The translations under genes were made by a program, and so were the position numbers. 47,223 nt of DNA, taken from positions 1-47,223 of the forward strand of contig CAYYZY010000044.1 of NCBI GenBank assembly GCA_964475955.1, given 5' to 3'. The DNA is from DATKZH01 sp964475955 (GTDB taxonomy: Bacteria; Planctomycetota; Planctomycetia; Pirellulales; Thermoguttaceae). The notes under the pieces are model-generated. The model worked only from the letters and a program-made list of their open reading frames with translations. It ran no database searches and was not told where the DNA came from. This document shows positions 37,175-45,139 of this stretch, piece by piece (the first letter of the stretch is position 1; every line of letters starts with the position of its first letter).

Positions 37175-40120
37175 CTACAGCGTCTTGAGATATTCCATCA
37201 GGTCGTTGAGTTGGTCCTTGGTCATGTCGTTGGTCACGCCGTGTCGGTCGTCGGGGTTGTAGCGGGTCCAGATCTCCTCGAGCGTGTCGGCGATCCCGTT
37301 GTGCAGGTAGGGGGCCGAGTCGTAGATGTTGTTCAAGTGGGGAACGTCGAACTCCGACTCGCGGTCGAGCGTCATCTTCGTGCCCACGTTGCGGCGCGAC
37401 CGGTCGGTGAACAGCGGCGGGAAGTGGCACGTGATGCAGCGGTCGTCCTCAGGAATCACCCCCCCGTCGGCCCGGCGCGTCCGCTCGAACACGGCCTTGC
37501 CGCGGCGCTGGGCGTCGGTCAGCTCGGCGCCCAGCGGCCGGTAGCGGTTCGGCGGCCGGGGGATCGTGCAGATGTAGCGGTCCAGCGCGTGCAGCTCCTC
37601 GGGCGTGAACGGCTGGATCCGCGTGAAGAAGACGGAAAGCCGCGGGCCGCACTGGCGCGAGAGGCTGGGGTTGGTGCCCTCCCACTTGAACGGGGCCGTG
37701 TCGAGGATGCCGCGCAGCGTGCGGTTGTCGACGGGGCTGGAGCCGATGCCGTCGGGCTCGATGTCGTAGGTGAGCCCGTTGACGTGCCCGTCCGGGTGGC
37801 ACGAGTGGCAGGAGAACTGGCGTCGGAAGGTGATCTCGGCGCTGTGGAAGAGCCGCTCGCCGTAGCGGATCTCGGTGATTTCTTTCGGCCCACCCAGGTC
37901 GATCCGCCCCACCGCTTTGCGCTCGGGCACGTCGATCACGGTGAGCGAGTCGTCCAGGGCGTTGGCCACGAAGGCGGTGCGGCCGTCGGGCCCGATGAGG
38001 ATGCCGCGGGGGCTGTCCTTCGTCGGGACGTGATCGGCGATGAACTCGGCCGACTTGCCCAGGTGGTGCGGGAAGACGTGCTTCCGTTCGTGGTCGGTCG
38101 CCGAGCGGAGCATGGAGGTCAGTTTGCCCAGGTCGACCACGGCCACGCGATCGGAGCCGGAGCTGGTGACCAGGGCGAGACGGCCGTCGGGCGTGACGGC
38201 CACGTCGGCCGGGTCGGGGAAGGAGCAGTGCGGTTGGTCGAGAAGCACCTGATCGACCCGCCCGTCGCTCCACAGAACGCCCAGTCCGTTGGTGATCGTC
38301 CATCCCTGAAGCAGCCGGGTCATGGGGACGAGCGTCTTGTTGTGCATCAGCGTGACCAGCGCGAACTGGCCGCTGGGGTGCCAGGCGACGCCCTGGAGCA
38401 TGTTGGCGTCGGGCACGACCGCGCGGTCTTCGACCACGCCCCGCTCCGCGTCGATCAGGGTGACCTCCGAAACGGGCGAGCTGCGCAGCTCCCCGAGGAA
38501 GTCGTCCTCGAAGGCGGGGGAAACCCGCGGCGGGCGAAAACGGGGGAGCGTGTTGGTGACGGCCAGGCGCGAGCCGTCGGGCGAAAGGGCGATCGACCAG
38601 GGGCTGCGGCTCGCCGTCAGCCGCGCGATCTCCTCGAGCGAGTCGGTGTCGATCACCGAGATGCTGTCGCTCGACGTGTTGAGCACGTACAGCCGGTGCC
38701 CGGAGCGGTCGGTGAGCACGCCGTGCGGCTCGTCGCCCACCGGGATCGTGGCGATCACTTTCCTGGCGGCCGTGTTGATGACCGAGACCGAGTCGTCGAG
38801 CCGGTTGGTGACGAAGGCCCGCGCGCCGTCGGGGCTGAACGCCACGCCCGTGGGGTGCCCGCCCGCGGCGATCTCGGCGACCTTGCGGCGGCCGGCCGGG
38901 TCGACCACGATCACGGTGTGCGAGGCCTCGCAGGCGACGTAGATCTCCTTTCCGTCGGGCCGCAGCGCCATGTTCAAAGGCGTCTTGTACTGGACGTGCC
39001 CGGCGGCCTTGGGCGGCTCGGTGGGATGGGCGATTTCGGCCAGGGCTTGTTCGTAGTCGAAGGGCTTATCGTGCGCGTCCTCGTGGCAGGCCATGCAGGT
39101 GTCGCGCGTGATCTCCCGCAGCCCGGCCAGCTTGGCCGATCGGCTGTCGCGCATCACGGCCTCGTGCTGGTACTGGCTCCCCGGCCCGTGGCACGCCTCG
39201 CAGCCGACCCCTTCGGAGAGGGCGAAGCCCTCGAGGAATCCGCCTGCCGGGTCGTGCAGGGCCGTCGAGTGGCACTTCAGGCACGCGGGGCTCTCCCACG
39301 GGTCCCCGGCGACGCCCATCTTTTCGGCGATTTCGCGCGCCTCCGCCGTGGCCAGCACGGCGTACGCCCGGGCGTGGGCGCTTGAGCGCCACTTGCTGAA
39401 CTGGTAGCCCATCATCGGGCCCTTGTGGCAGGCGGCACAGGCCATCACGCCCGTATATTGGAACTTGGACGGCGGATCGTCGCGAGGCGGGGGCAACAGG
39501 GGGGGCTCGCCGGTCGTCCACGGCTCGGGCGTGGGGTGGGCGATGGTTTCCCAAGCCTTCTTCAGGTCGAGCTTGGGGAGCTTGTGGACGGCCACGTGCG
39601 ACCCCTTCACCTCGTGGCAGCCCATGCAGTCGTCTTCGTCCGGCATCATCATCGCCGCCTGCTCGGTCGCCTCGCGGCGGCCCTGGCGCATGGCGTGCAC
39701 GTGCTCGCTCCCCGGACCGTGGCACTTCTCGCACTGCACGCCGTCCTCGACGTGGAACGTCGGGTCCTTCTCCCAATCTTCGACGTGCGCGCCCGTCGCG
39801 TGGCAACCCAGGCACATCGGCGACCCCTGCGGCTCCACCGGAATGCCGCTGAGCCGGGCGATGTCCTTGGCCTCGGGCTTGGCCAGCACCGCGTACGCCC
39901 GGGCGTGCTTCGACAAGAGCCACAGGCTGTGCTGGTGCCCCATGCGCTCGCCCCGGTGGCACGAAGCGCAAACCTCCGCTCCCATGTAGAACGGGCGATC
40001 TTCTCCCTCGGACGGTTGGCTCGGGTGGGGAAAGATCAGCCCGGCCGCAAGGGCCAGGCCGGCCAGCAGCAGGAGCGTGGGCCACGTCCACGGCAGAATC
40101 GACATCGTCTTCGATCGCAT
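37175..40120 (-). CDS. Ten-haem cytochrome c - YVTN propeller - MauG-like fusion
   Basis: A 981-residue exported protein with ten CxxCH haem sites. A signal/anchor segment (about 8-28) precedes a region of eight c-type sites (about 50-350): CASCH, CLGCH, CEKCH, CMGCH, CAACH, CLKCH, CEACH, CMACH. It is an internal duplication of a four-haem unit, each with an HARAYAVLA segment as in cytochrome c554-like proteins. Residues about 375-760 form a YVTN-type beta-propeller (DPAGRRKVAEIAAGGHPTGV, FVTNRLDDSVSVINT, YVLNTSSDSISVID, FVANALDDSLTVID). Last comes a di-haem peroxidase/MauG-like domain with CHSCH (about 771) and CITCH (about 895). A multi-haem electron carrier fused to a di-haem oxidase or peroxidase is implied. 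The start is uncertain: GTG 40129 or ATG 40120 or 40105. Confidence 0.88.
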   Translation of the reverse strand: MRSKTMSILPWTWPTLLLLAGLALAAGLIFPHPSQPSEGEDRPFYMGAEVCASCHRGERMGHQHSLWLLSKHARAYAVLAKPEAKDIARLSGIPVEPQGSPMCLGCHATGAHVEDWEKDPTFHVEDGVQCEKCHGPGSEHVHAMRQGRREATEQAAMMMPDEDDCMGCHEVKGSHVAVHKLPKLDLKKAWETIAHPTPEPWTTGEPPLLPPPRDDPPSKFQYTGVMACAACHKGPMMGYQFSKWRSSAHARAYAVLATAEAREIAEKMGVAGDPWESPACLKCHSTALHDPAGGFLEGFALSEGVGCEACHGPGSQYQHEAVMRDSRSAKLAGLREITRDTCMACHEDAHDKPFDYEQALAEIAHPTEPPKAAGHVQYKTPLNMALRPDGKEIYVACEASHTVIVVDPAGRRKVAEIAAGGHPTGVAFSPDGARAFVTNRLDDSVSVINTAARKVIATIPVGDEPHGVLTDRSGHRLYVLNTSSDSISVIDTDSLEEIARLTASRSPWSIALSPDGSRLAVTNTLPRFRPPRVSPAFEDDFLGELRSSPVSEVTLIDAERGVVEDRAVVPDANMLQGVAWHPSGQFALVTLMHNKTLVPMTRLLQGWTITNGLGVLWSDGRVDQVLLDQPHCSFPDPADVAVTPDGRLALVTSSGSDRVAVVDLGKLTSMLRSATDHERKHVFPHHLGKSAEFIADHVPTKDSPRGILIGPDGRTAFVANALDDSLTVIDVPERKAVGRIDLGGPKEITEIRYGERLFHSAEITFRRQFSCHSCHPDGHVNGLTYDIEPDGIGSSPVDNRTLRGILDTAPFKWEGTNPSLSRQCGPRLSVFFTRIQPFTPEELHALDRYICTIPRPPNRYRPLGAELTDAQRRGKAVFERTRRADGGVIPEDDRCITCHFPPLFTDRSRRNVGTKMTLDRESEFDVPHLNNIYDSAPYLHNGIADTLEEIWTRYNPDDRHGVTNDMTKDQLNDLMEYLKTL

Positions 40121-40183
40121 GGAGTTCACTCGAACGCTAAAGGGACTTCTCCGCAGGACGAATCGGCGACCAACCCTCCCCGT

Positions 40184-41839
40184 CTATTCGGGCAACGACG
40201 CGGTCCTCTCGGCCGCCGCCGGTTCTTGCACGACGCGGAGCGTCTGGTCCGCGGGAACGTCTTCCAGCCGGGTCGTGCGCCCGTCGGGCCAGCGGATCTC
40301 GACGACGTCGGCGCGCGTCGCCCCCCCGAGCCCGAAGTGCGCCCTCGGATCGGCCTGGGAAAGATATCCGGTCACCGGGCAAAGGTCGTGGTTCTGGACC
40401 AGGTCGCCGGTCGTGACGGTCACGCGCGCCCCGATCGCGTCGCGCGGTCCGGCGGGCAGCTTGGCTTCGATCTTGAGCCAGTGCTTCTCGTTTCCGCCGT
40501 CGTTTCGCAAGAGGGCCGGGGAATCGTTGAGGTTGACGACCAGCAGGTCGAGGTCGCCGTCGTTGTCGTAATCGCCGTAGGTGGCGCCGCGCCCCACGTG
40601 CTTGCGGCGGAAGTAGGGGCCGGAACGGACGGCCACGTCGTCGAAGCCGCCCCGGCGGTTGTTCCGCATCAACACGTCCTCTTCGCTGTACTCGTGGTGG
40701 GCGTTGCCGTTGGCCACGAACACGTCGAGGTAGCCGTCGTTGTCGTAGTCGAACAGCACGCCGCCCCAGCCGGTGTACTGGCCGCAGGCGACCGCCAGGC
40801 CGGTCTCCGCGGTCAGGTCCTCGTAGAACTCGCCGCGGCTGACCAGCAGGCAGCCGTAGCCCATGTCGGGGATGTAGACGTCGGGCGACCCGTTTCGGTC
40901 GACGTCGCCCACGGCCGGCCCCATCGACGAAACTCCCTGCCCCCCCTCGCCGAACTGGAGCCCGCAGATCAGCCCGTTGTCCTCGAAAGTGCCCTGGGCG
41001 GTCCGCTCGTAGTAGTAATTGCCCATGGCGTCGTTGGTCACGTAGAGATCGAGCCGGCCGTCGTTGTTCAGGTCGGCGAGCGTGGCGCTCATCGCCCGGC
41101 CTTCGGGGTTGTAGAGCCCCATCTCCCGGGTGACGTCGGTGAACGTGCCGTCGCCGTTGTTGCGGTAGAGGGCGTCGGGCTGGCCGCTGTAGGCGAGCGG
41201 GCCGGGGTAGTTCTCCGCCGCGTAGACGGATCGAAACGCGCCGCGGTCGTATTGCAGGTAGTTGGCCACGTAGACGTCGAGGTCGCCGTCGCCGTCGTAG
41301 TCGAACCACGGGGCACAGAGGCTCCAGCGCGGGTCGGCGAGGCCGGACTGCGGCGAAACGTCGGTGAACGTGCCGTCGCCGTTGTTGCGGTAGAAGGCGT
41401 TCGGCCCGTAGTTGAGCACGTAGAGATCGAGGTCGCCGTCGGCGTCGAAATCGGCGGCCGAGCAGCCCACGCCGAAGCCGCGATGGCCCACGCCGGCCTC
41501 CTGCGTCACGTCGGTGAACGTGCCGTCGCCGTTGTTGCGGTAGAGGTGGTTGGTCAGCTTGTCGCGCAGGCGCCGGCCCCGGTTGTCGTTCACCTCCTTG
41601 AGCCAGCACCCGTTGGGGAAGTAGATGTCGAGCCAGCCGTCGCCGTCGTAATCGAAGAACATGGCGCCGGCGCCCGTCCCCTCCACGATGTTGCTCAGCT
41701 CGAAGTCGCCGAAACTGTGCTTGATCCGAATGCCCGCCGGACCGGTGACGTCGGTGAACACCGGAAGCGGCGGCTCCGCGCGCCCCGCGACCGCGGCGGC
41801 GACCACCAAAGCCAGCGATGCAGTCCACGCACACTTCAC
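40184..41839 (-). CDS. Exported CRTAC1-type protein (FG-GAP propeller plus ASPIC/UnbV)
   Basis: A 551-residue exported protein with a signal peptide (about 1-20), an FG-GAP/VCBS propeller with at least seven calcium-type loops (FDYDGDGWLDIYF, DFDADGDLDLYV, DYDGDGDLDVYV, DLNNDGRLDLYV, DYDNDGYLDVFV, DYDNDGDLDLLV) and a C-terminal ASPIC/UnbV domain (DAIGARVTVTTGDL, VVEIRWPDGRTTRLEDV). The GTG start at 41839 is chosen because AGGAGA sits six bases before it; the frame is open back to 42178 inside the previous gene. GTG at 41839 overlaps the TGA of that gene (GTGA), so translation is coupled. Confidence 0.9.
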   Translation of the reverse strand: MKCAWTASLALVVAAAVAGRAEPPLPVFTDVTGPAGIRIKHSFGDFELSNIVEGTGAGAMFFDYDGDGWLDIYFPNGCWLKEVNDNRGRRLRDKLTNHLYRNNGDGTFTDVTQEAGVGHRGFGVGCSAADFDADGDLDLYVLNYGPNAFYRNNGDGTFTDVSPQSGLADPRWSLCAPWFDYDGDGDLDVYVANYLQYDRGAFRSVYAAENYPGPLAYSGQPDALYRNNGDGTFTDVTREMGLYNPEGRAMSATLADLNNDGRLDLYVTNDAMGNYYYERTAQGTFEDNGLICGLQFGEGGQGVSSMGPAVGDVDRNGSPDVYIPDMGYGCLLVSRGEFYEDLTAETGLAVACGQYTGWGGVLFDYDNDGYLDVFVANGNAHHEYSEEDVLMRNNRRGGFDDVAVRSGPYFRRKHVGRGATYGDYDNDGDLDLLVVNLNDSPALLRNDGGNEKHWLKIEAKLPAGPRDAIGARVTVTTGDLVQNHDLCPVTGYLSQADPRAHFGLGGATRADVVEIRWPDGRTTRLEDVPADQTLRVVQEPAAAERTASLPE

Positions 41840-44043
41840 TTCGATTCTCCTGCGGTGGTGTTCGGCGGGGCGCCGAGTTGGTTGCCGGCCCTGAATCCGG
41901 CCCAAGAAGCGCCGAGTTGGCTGCCGGTTCCAATTCCAGACCAAGAAGCGCCGAGTCGGTCGTCGGTTCTGATCCCAGACCAAGAAGCGCCGAAATCGAT
42001 CCACTCGATCAGCACCCGGCGCTGGTCGTCGGTGAGCGGCTCGGCCCCGGCCGGCGGCATCGGCTTGACCGGGCCGGCAGCCGCGGCGGCGTCCCACGGG
42101 CGCGACGTGCTGCGCCCGAACAGGCGCCAGACGAGCGGGCTGGTCCTCGCGCGCCCCGGGTGCACGTACTTGCCCCACGGCGACGCACGATCGTCTACGG
42201 CGGGCGGCGCGAGAAGGTTTTCATAGTCGCGGCTGAAGCGGGCGATTCCGTGGGGCCCCGGCACGGGGGTCGGGTCGCCGTCGAGCACCAGCGGCGTCTC
42301 GTCCTTCTGGCCGTGGCAGGGGGCGCACTTGGCGGCGAGGATCGGCGACACGTCGCGCCGGAAATCGACCGAACGCCGCAACGCCGGGGGAAGGGTCAGG
42401 GAGGTCGATGGCCGGGCCAACGCGTCGACGAACACGTTCTCCGGCACCAGCTCGCCGTCCTCGTGGCACCCGACGCACCCGCGCGGCTCCCGGTTCTTCG
42501 CCCAAATCCACCCGCAACTGCGAAGCGCCATCCCGTCGGCGTCGACCAACTGAAGCTCGATCGGCGTGTTGGCGGGCACCGCGAGGTTGAACGAGCCGTC
42601 GGCCTCGATCGCGATCTCCCCCAACAGGCGTCGACGCACAAGCGGCGGGATGCCGTGCACCGTGGACCCGGGATGACGGATGAAAGGCACGTCGCCCCTC
42701 GCGGCCTGGCGCGAGCTTGCGTCCACTTCCTCGGCGGGCAGGTAGGCGTCCGACTCGCCGGTCTTCAAGGGCACCCCTTCGAGCACGCGCAGCCGCTTGA
42801 CCGAGCCGGGCGGCATCCACGTGCGGTCTTCGAAGTCGTTCACGTAGACGTTCAGGCAGTAGAGCTGGGCGTGCGGGTCCTTCTCCGTGACCACGCTGGA
42901 GCGGCCGTCGGGCTCGTCGCGCGCGACGATCGGCCGAGCCTCGATCTCGTGGTACCGCGAGTCGTCGAAGACCAGCTCTGCCTCGCCGGTCGACGGATCG
43001 AGACGGTAAACGCCGTGCGTGCCCGAGCCGTCGGCCGGCCGCCGCGAAACGAGCACCCGGCCGTCTTCCAGCGGCGCCGGCGAGTGGAACAGGCCGTCGC
43101 CCTCGCTGGTGATAACGCGGTAGGAGTGGAGCGGGCGGTTGATGCGGACGCACCCGAGGCACCCGGCCCCATCCCACGGAACGCGATCGGCTTCGACGAA
43201 CACCAGCAGGCCGCCCTCGGTTGCGCAGGGCATGTGTTTCACGCGGCGGCCCCCATGCGCGGCGTAGAGGGCGTAGTCGGTGCCGTCGAGGTTGACGCCG
43301 AAAAGCCCCATCCGGCCCCGGAGTCCGTGCTCGAGCCTCGCCCGCCGCCAACTGGCAAACACGATCCGGCCGTCGTCCATCAGGAAGGGGTCGAAGTCGT
43401 GGGAGAGATTGTAGGTGAGGCGCCGGACCGCGGAGCCGTCGAGCTTGGCGGAGTAGAGATGGGTTGCTTCGCCGCTGCCGCATTCGTCCATGGTGGCGGC
43501 GCCGGCTACGAAGGTGACGTGGTACTCGGGCACCGAAGGCACGCCCACCGGCTTGAGCGTGTAGAGCGACGACTGATAACTCGGCTGGCGGCAATCGCCC
43601 AGGCCCTCGGTGATCTGCCGGACCCCGGAGCCGTCGACCGCCATCTCGTACACGTTCCAGGGATCGTCGGCCGATCGCTTGCCGGCGAAGAGGATGCGGG
43701 CGGCGTCGAACGAGATATCGGCATCGCACGCGCTATGGAACCCGCGGCTCAACCGGCGCGCGGACCCGTCCGGCGTCACCAGGAGCAGGCGAGCTCCCTC
43801 GCCGTAAGCTGCCCGCAACACCCCGTGCGCGCCCGGGGCCTGCTTTTCGACGGCCGACCCGGCGGGCAGTTGCGTGACCACGAAGGGCCGGCGGAGTCGG
43901 GTTTCGGAGCGGATGGGCACGGGCTCCGCCGCGTCCGAATCGACCGCCCCCAGCGCCGAGAGGGCCATGGTGGAGAGCAACGCCACCTGCGCCGTAAAGA
44001 GGCGACGACTCCATGCACAATCTGCCAAGCCGGGTCCAGTCAC
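41836..44043 (-). CDS. Propeller plus planctomycete-type cytochrome c protein
   Basis: A 735-residue exported protein. An N-terminal signal segment (about 14-38) precedes TolB/PD40-like propeller repeats (RRLSRGFHSACDADISFDAA, RQITEGLGDCRQPSYQ, RRLTYNLSHDFDPFLMDDGR). The C-terminal part has two haem-type motifs, CVGCH (about 533) and CAPCH (about 580), as in planctomycete cytochrome c proteins, ending PMPPAGAEPLTDDQRRVLIEWIDFG. It then carries three 13-residue tandem repeats (GASWSGIRTDDRL, GASWSGIGTGSQL, GASWAGFRAGNQL). The start is the GTG at 44043 with GAGGG just upstream. First gene of the redox operon. Confidence 0.85.
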   Translation of the reverse strand: MTGPGLADCAWSRRLFTAQVALLSTMALSALGAVDSDAAEPVPIRSETRLRRPFVVTQLPAGSAVEKQAPGAHGVLRAAYGEGARLLLVTPDGSARRLSRGFHSACDADISFDAARILFAGKRSADDPWNVYEMAVDGSGVRQITEGLGDCRQPSYQSSLYTLKPVGVPSVPEYHVTFVAGAATMDECGSGEATHLYSAKLDGSAVRRLTYNLSHDFDPFLMDDGRIVFASWRRARLEHGLRGRMGLFGVNLDGTDYALYAAHGGRRVKHMPCATEGGLLVFVEADRVPWDGAGCLGCVRINRPLHSYRVITSEGDGLFHSPAPLEDGRVLVSRRPADGSGTHGVYRLDPSTGEAELVFDDSRYHEIEARPIVARDEPDGRSSVVTEKDPHAQLYCLNVYVNDFEDRTWMPPGSVKRLRVLEGVPLKTGESDAYLPAEEVDASSRQAARGDVPFIRHPGSTVHGIPPLVRRRLLGEIAIEADGSFNLAVPANTPIELQLVDADGMALRSCGWIWAKNREPRGCVGCHEDGELVPENVFVDALARPSTSLTLPPALRRSVDFRRDVSPILAAKCAPCHGQKDETPLVLDGDPTPVPGPHGIARFSRDYENLLAPPAVDDRASPWGKYVHPGRARTSPLVWRLFGRSTSRPWDAAAAAGPVKPMPPAGAEPLTDDQRRVLIEWIDFGASWSGIRTDDRLGASWSGIGTGSQLGASWAGFRAGNQLGAPPNTTAGESK
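41872..41988. repeat. Three 39-bp tandem repeats at a CDS end
   Basis: Copies 41872-41910, 41911-41949 and 41950-41988, in frame, with a partial fourth from 41989. They begin GCCGAGTTGG on the plus strand and end CAAGAAGC. Each adds 13 residues at the C-terminus of the cytochrome protein. Confidence 0.92.
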
Positions 44044-44197
44044 TCGCCCTCAGAATCCTTGCAACGGGGGACCACGAAAGGAAGCAAAGGGATGGTGCAA
44101 ACAAAGAAGGGGCACCGAGTACCCCTCTCCCCCTGCTTTCGGAGGGGGGGAATGTGAACGCGCACCGGCCCACGGGCTGGCGTGCGCTAGTCCTTTG

Positions 44198-44226
44198 ATT
44201 ATCAGTTGCCCCTGGGGCAGGGTCAA
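44198..44226 (-). promoter_or_regulatory. Strong promoter candidate of the redox operon
   Basis: Minus strand: TTGACC (44226-44221), 17-base spacer, GATAAT (44203-44198). The spacer contains the perfect palindrome TGCCCCTGGGGCA (44207-44219), where a repressor or activator could bind. Leader about 150 bases. Confidence 0.6.
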
Positions 44227-44277
44227 GCATTCTGCGGCGAATTCGCAAGCCGGAACTTTCGGCCTTTTTTGGGGCCG

Positions 44278-44303
44278 TATTATACCTCTATCGAGGTATT
44301 TTT
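44278..44303 (+). promoter_or_regulatory. Candidate -10 and hairpin upstream of the PilZ gene
   Basis: TATTAT (44278-44283) is a good -10; the -35 region is unclear, although GGAACTTT (44252-44259) resembles an ECF-sigma -35. Overlapping it, ATACCTC-TATC-GAGGTAT (44282-44299) forms a 7-bp hairpin followed by TTTTT, so it could instead be a terminator or attenuator. Confidence 0.4.
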
Positions 44304-44425
44304 GTCCCCTGTTGGTACCCGGCAACATGGCGTCTAAGCGCCGCTTGTGCTATACGTTAACAGGGCGAACCTCCGCCAACGGGGGCTGCCGGGCGGGCAG
44401 CGCCCGGCCCGAATGGGGGACCACG

Positions 44426-44884
44426 ATGCAAGTCCAGCGGCAGCGCGACGCGGGAATGTACCGGCTCGTCTATCAGTTGAGCGGCTCGCCGAGGGAAGAC
44501 GACCGACGATTCAGCAAGCGCCAGCCTTACCCCGTCAGACAGTGGATCGCGCCCGGATGGGCTTCGGGCTGTGCTCCCAGAACCGCGTTCACCGAGGTGC
44601 AGTGCCACGATCTGAGCGGCGGGGGATTCTCGTTCTTTCTTCCCCAACGTCCCACTTTCCGGCACCTCGTGGCGGCGCTCGGCAAGCCCACCAGGCTGGT
44701 CTACCTGACGGCCGAGGTGGTCCACGCCGACGACGTGCTTCTCTACGCTTCGGGCATGATCGAACCGCTGGGAGACCGCGCCCGGCACGTTAGCTACGAA
44801 GGCCCCGACGGCACGATCGGCGTACCCCGCGTGCTGGTCGGCTGCCGCTTCACGGGCAGGCCCGACGATCAGCCTCGATCCTGA
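44426..44884 (+). CDS. PilZ-domain-like protein
   Basis: A 152-residue cytoplasmic protein with a PilZ-type layout: REDDRRFSKRQPYPVRQWIAP (the RxxxR-like basic stretch), then CHDLSGGGFSFFLPQ, which fits the D/NxSxxG motif of cyclic-di-GMP receptors, and later GCRFTGR. The second motif is DLSGGG, so the key Ser and Gly are present. A role as cyclic-di-GMP effector, for adhesion, motility or secretion control, follows from the family. GGGGGA precedes the ATG at 44426; the longer frame from 43874 overlaps unrelated sequence. Confidence 0.75.
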   Translation: MQVQRQRDAGMYRLVYQLSGSPREDDRRFSKRQPYPVRQWIAPGWASGCAPRTAFTEVQCHDLSGGGFSFFLPQRPTFRHLVAALGKPTRLVYLTAEVVHADDVLLYASGMIEPLGDRARHVSYEGPDGTIGVPRVLVGCRFTGRPDDQPRS

Positions 44885-44943
44885 TCGGGGCTACGCAGTC
44901 TCCGTCGAGAACGCGGTCCTGGACGGCGCGGCGGGTTGGCCGG

Positions 44944-45001
44944 GGTCGAGCGCAGCGAGCCCCCGGGAATCAGTAGGACTGTGGGCTCGCTGCGCTCGAC
45001 C
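44944..45001. repeat. 19-bp perfect inverted repeat, 20-base loop
   Basis: Arms 44944-44962 and 44983-45001 are exact reverse complements (GGTCGAGCGCAGCGAGCCC). Located after the PilZ gene with no T-run. Confidence 0.88.
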
Positions 45002-45066
45002 ACCCTGAATTGCACGGGTTATTCCCGGACAACTCCTTAGCCTTCCACAAGGGAGGCCCCGCACGC

Positions 45067-45096
45067 TTGACGGCCTAGGATCGGCTGGCCTAGGAT
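45067..45096 (+). promoter_or_regulatory. Candidate promoter of hom
   Basis: TTGACG (45067-45072) and TAGGAT (45091-45096), spacer 18. GGCCTAGGAT also occurs directly before, at 45072-45081, so the -10 is duplicated. Leader about 40 bases. Confidence 0.55.
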
Positions 45097-45139
45097 AGCG
45101 GATTACAATTGGGCCGGGTGCTGCATGCTGGAAGCGGAT

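Larger units (their letters stand above)
44044..44425. other. Divergent regulatory region of the redox operon and PilZ gene
   Basis: No gene is seen. It holds a strong minus-strand promoter (44198-44226), a plus-strand -10 and a hairpin (44282-44303), listed separately. Confidence 0.6.

Noticed and set aside
41818..44157. Open frame of 779 residues on the plus strand
   Set aside because: Shadow of the propeller-cytochrome gene; its RSAE-type repeats are the antisense of the 39-bp repeats.
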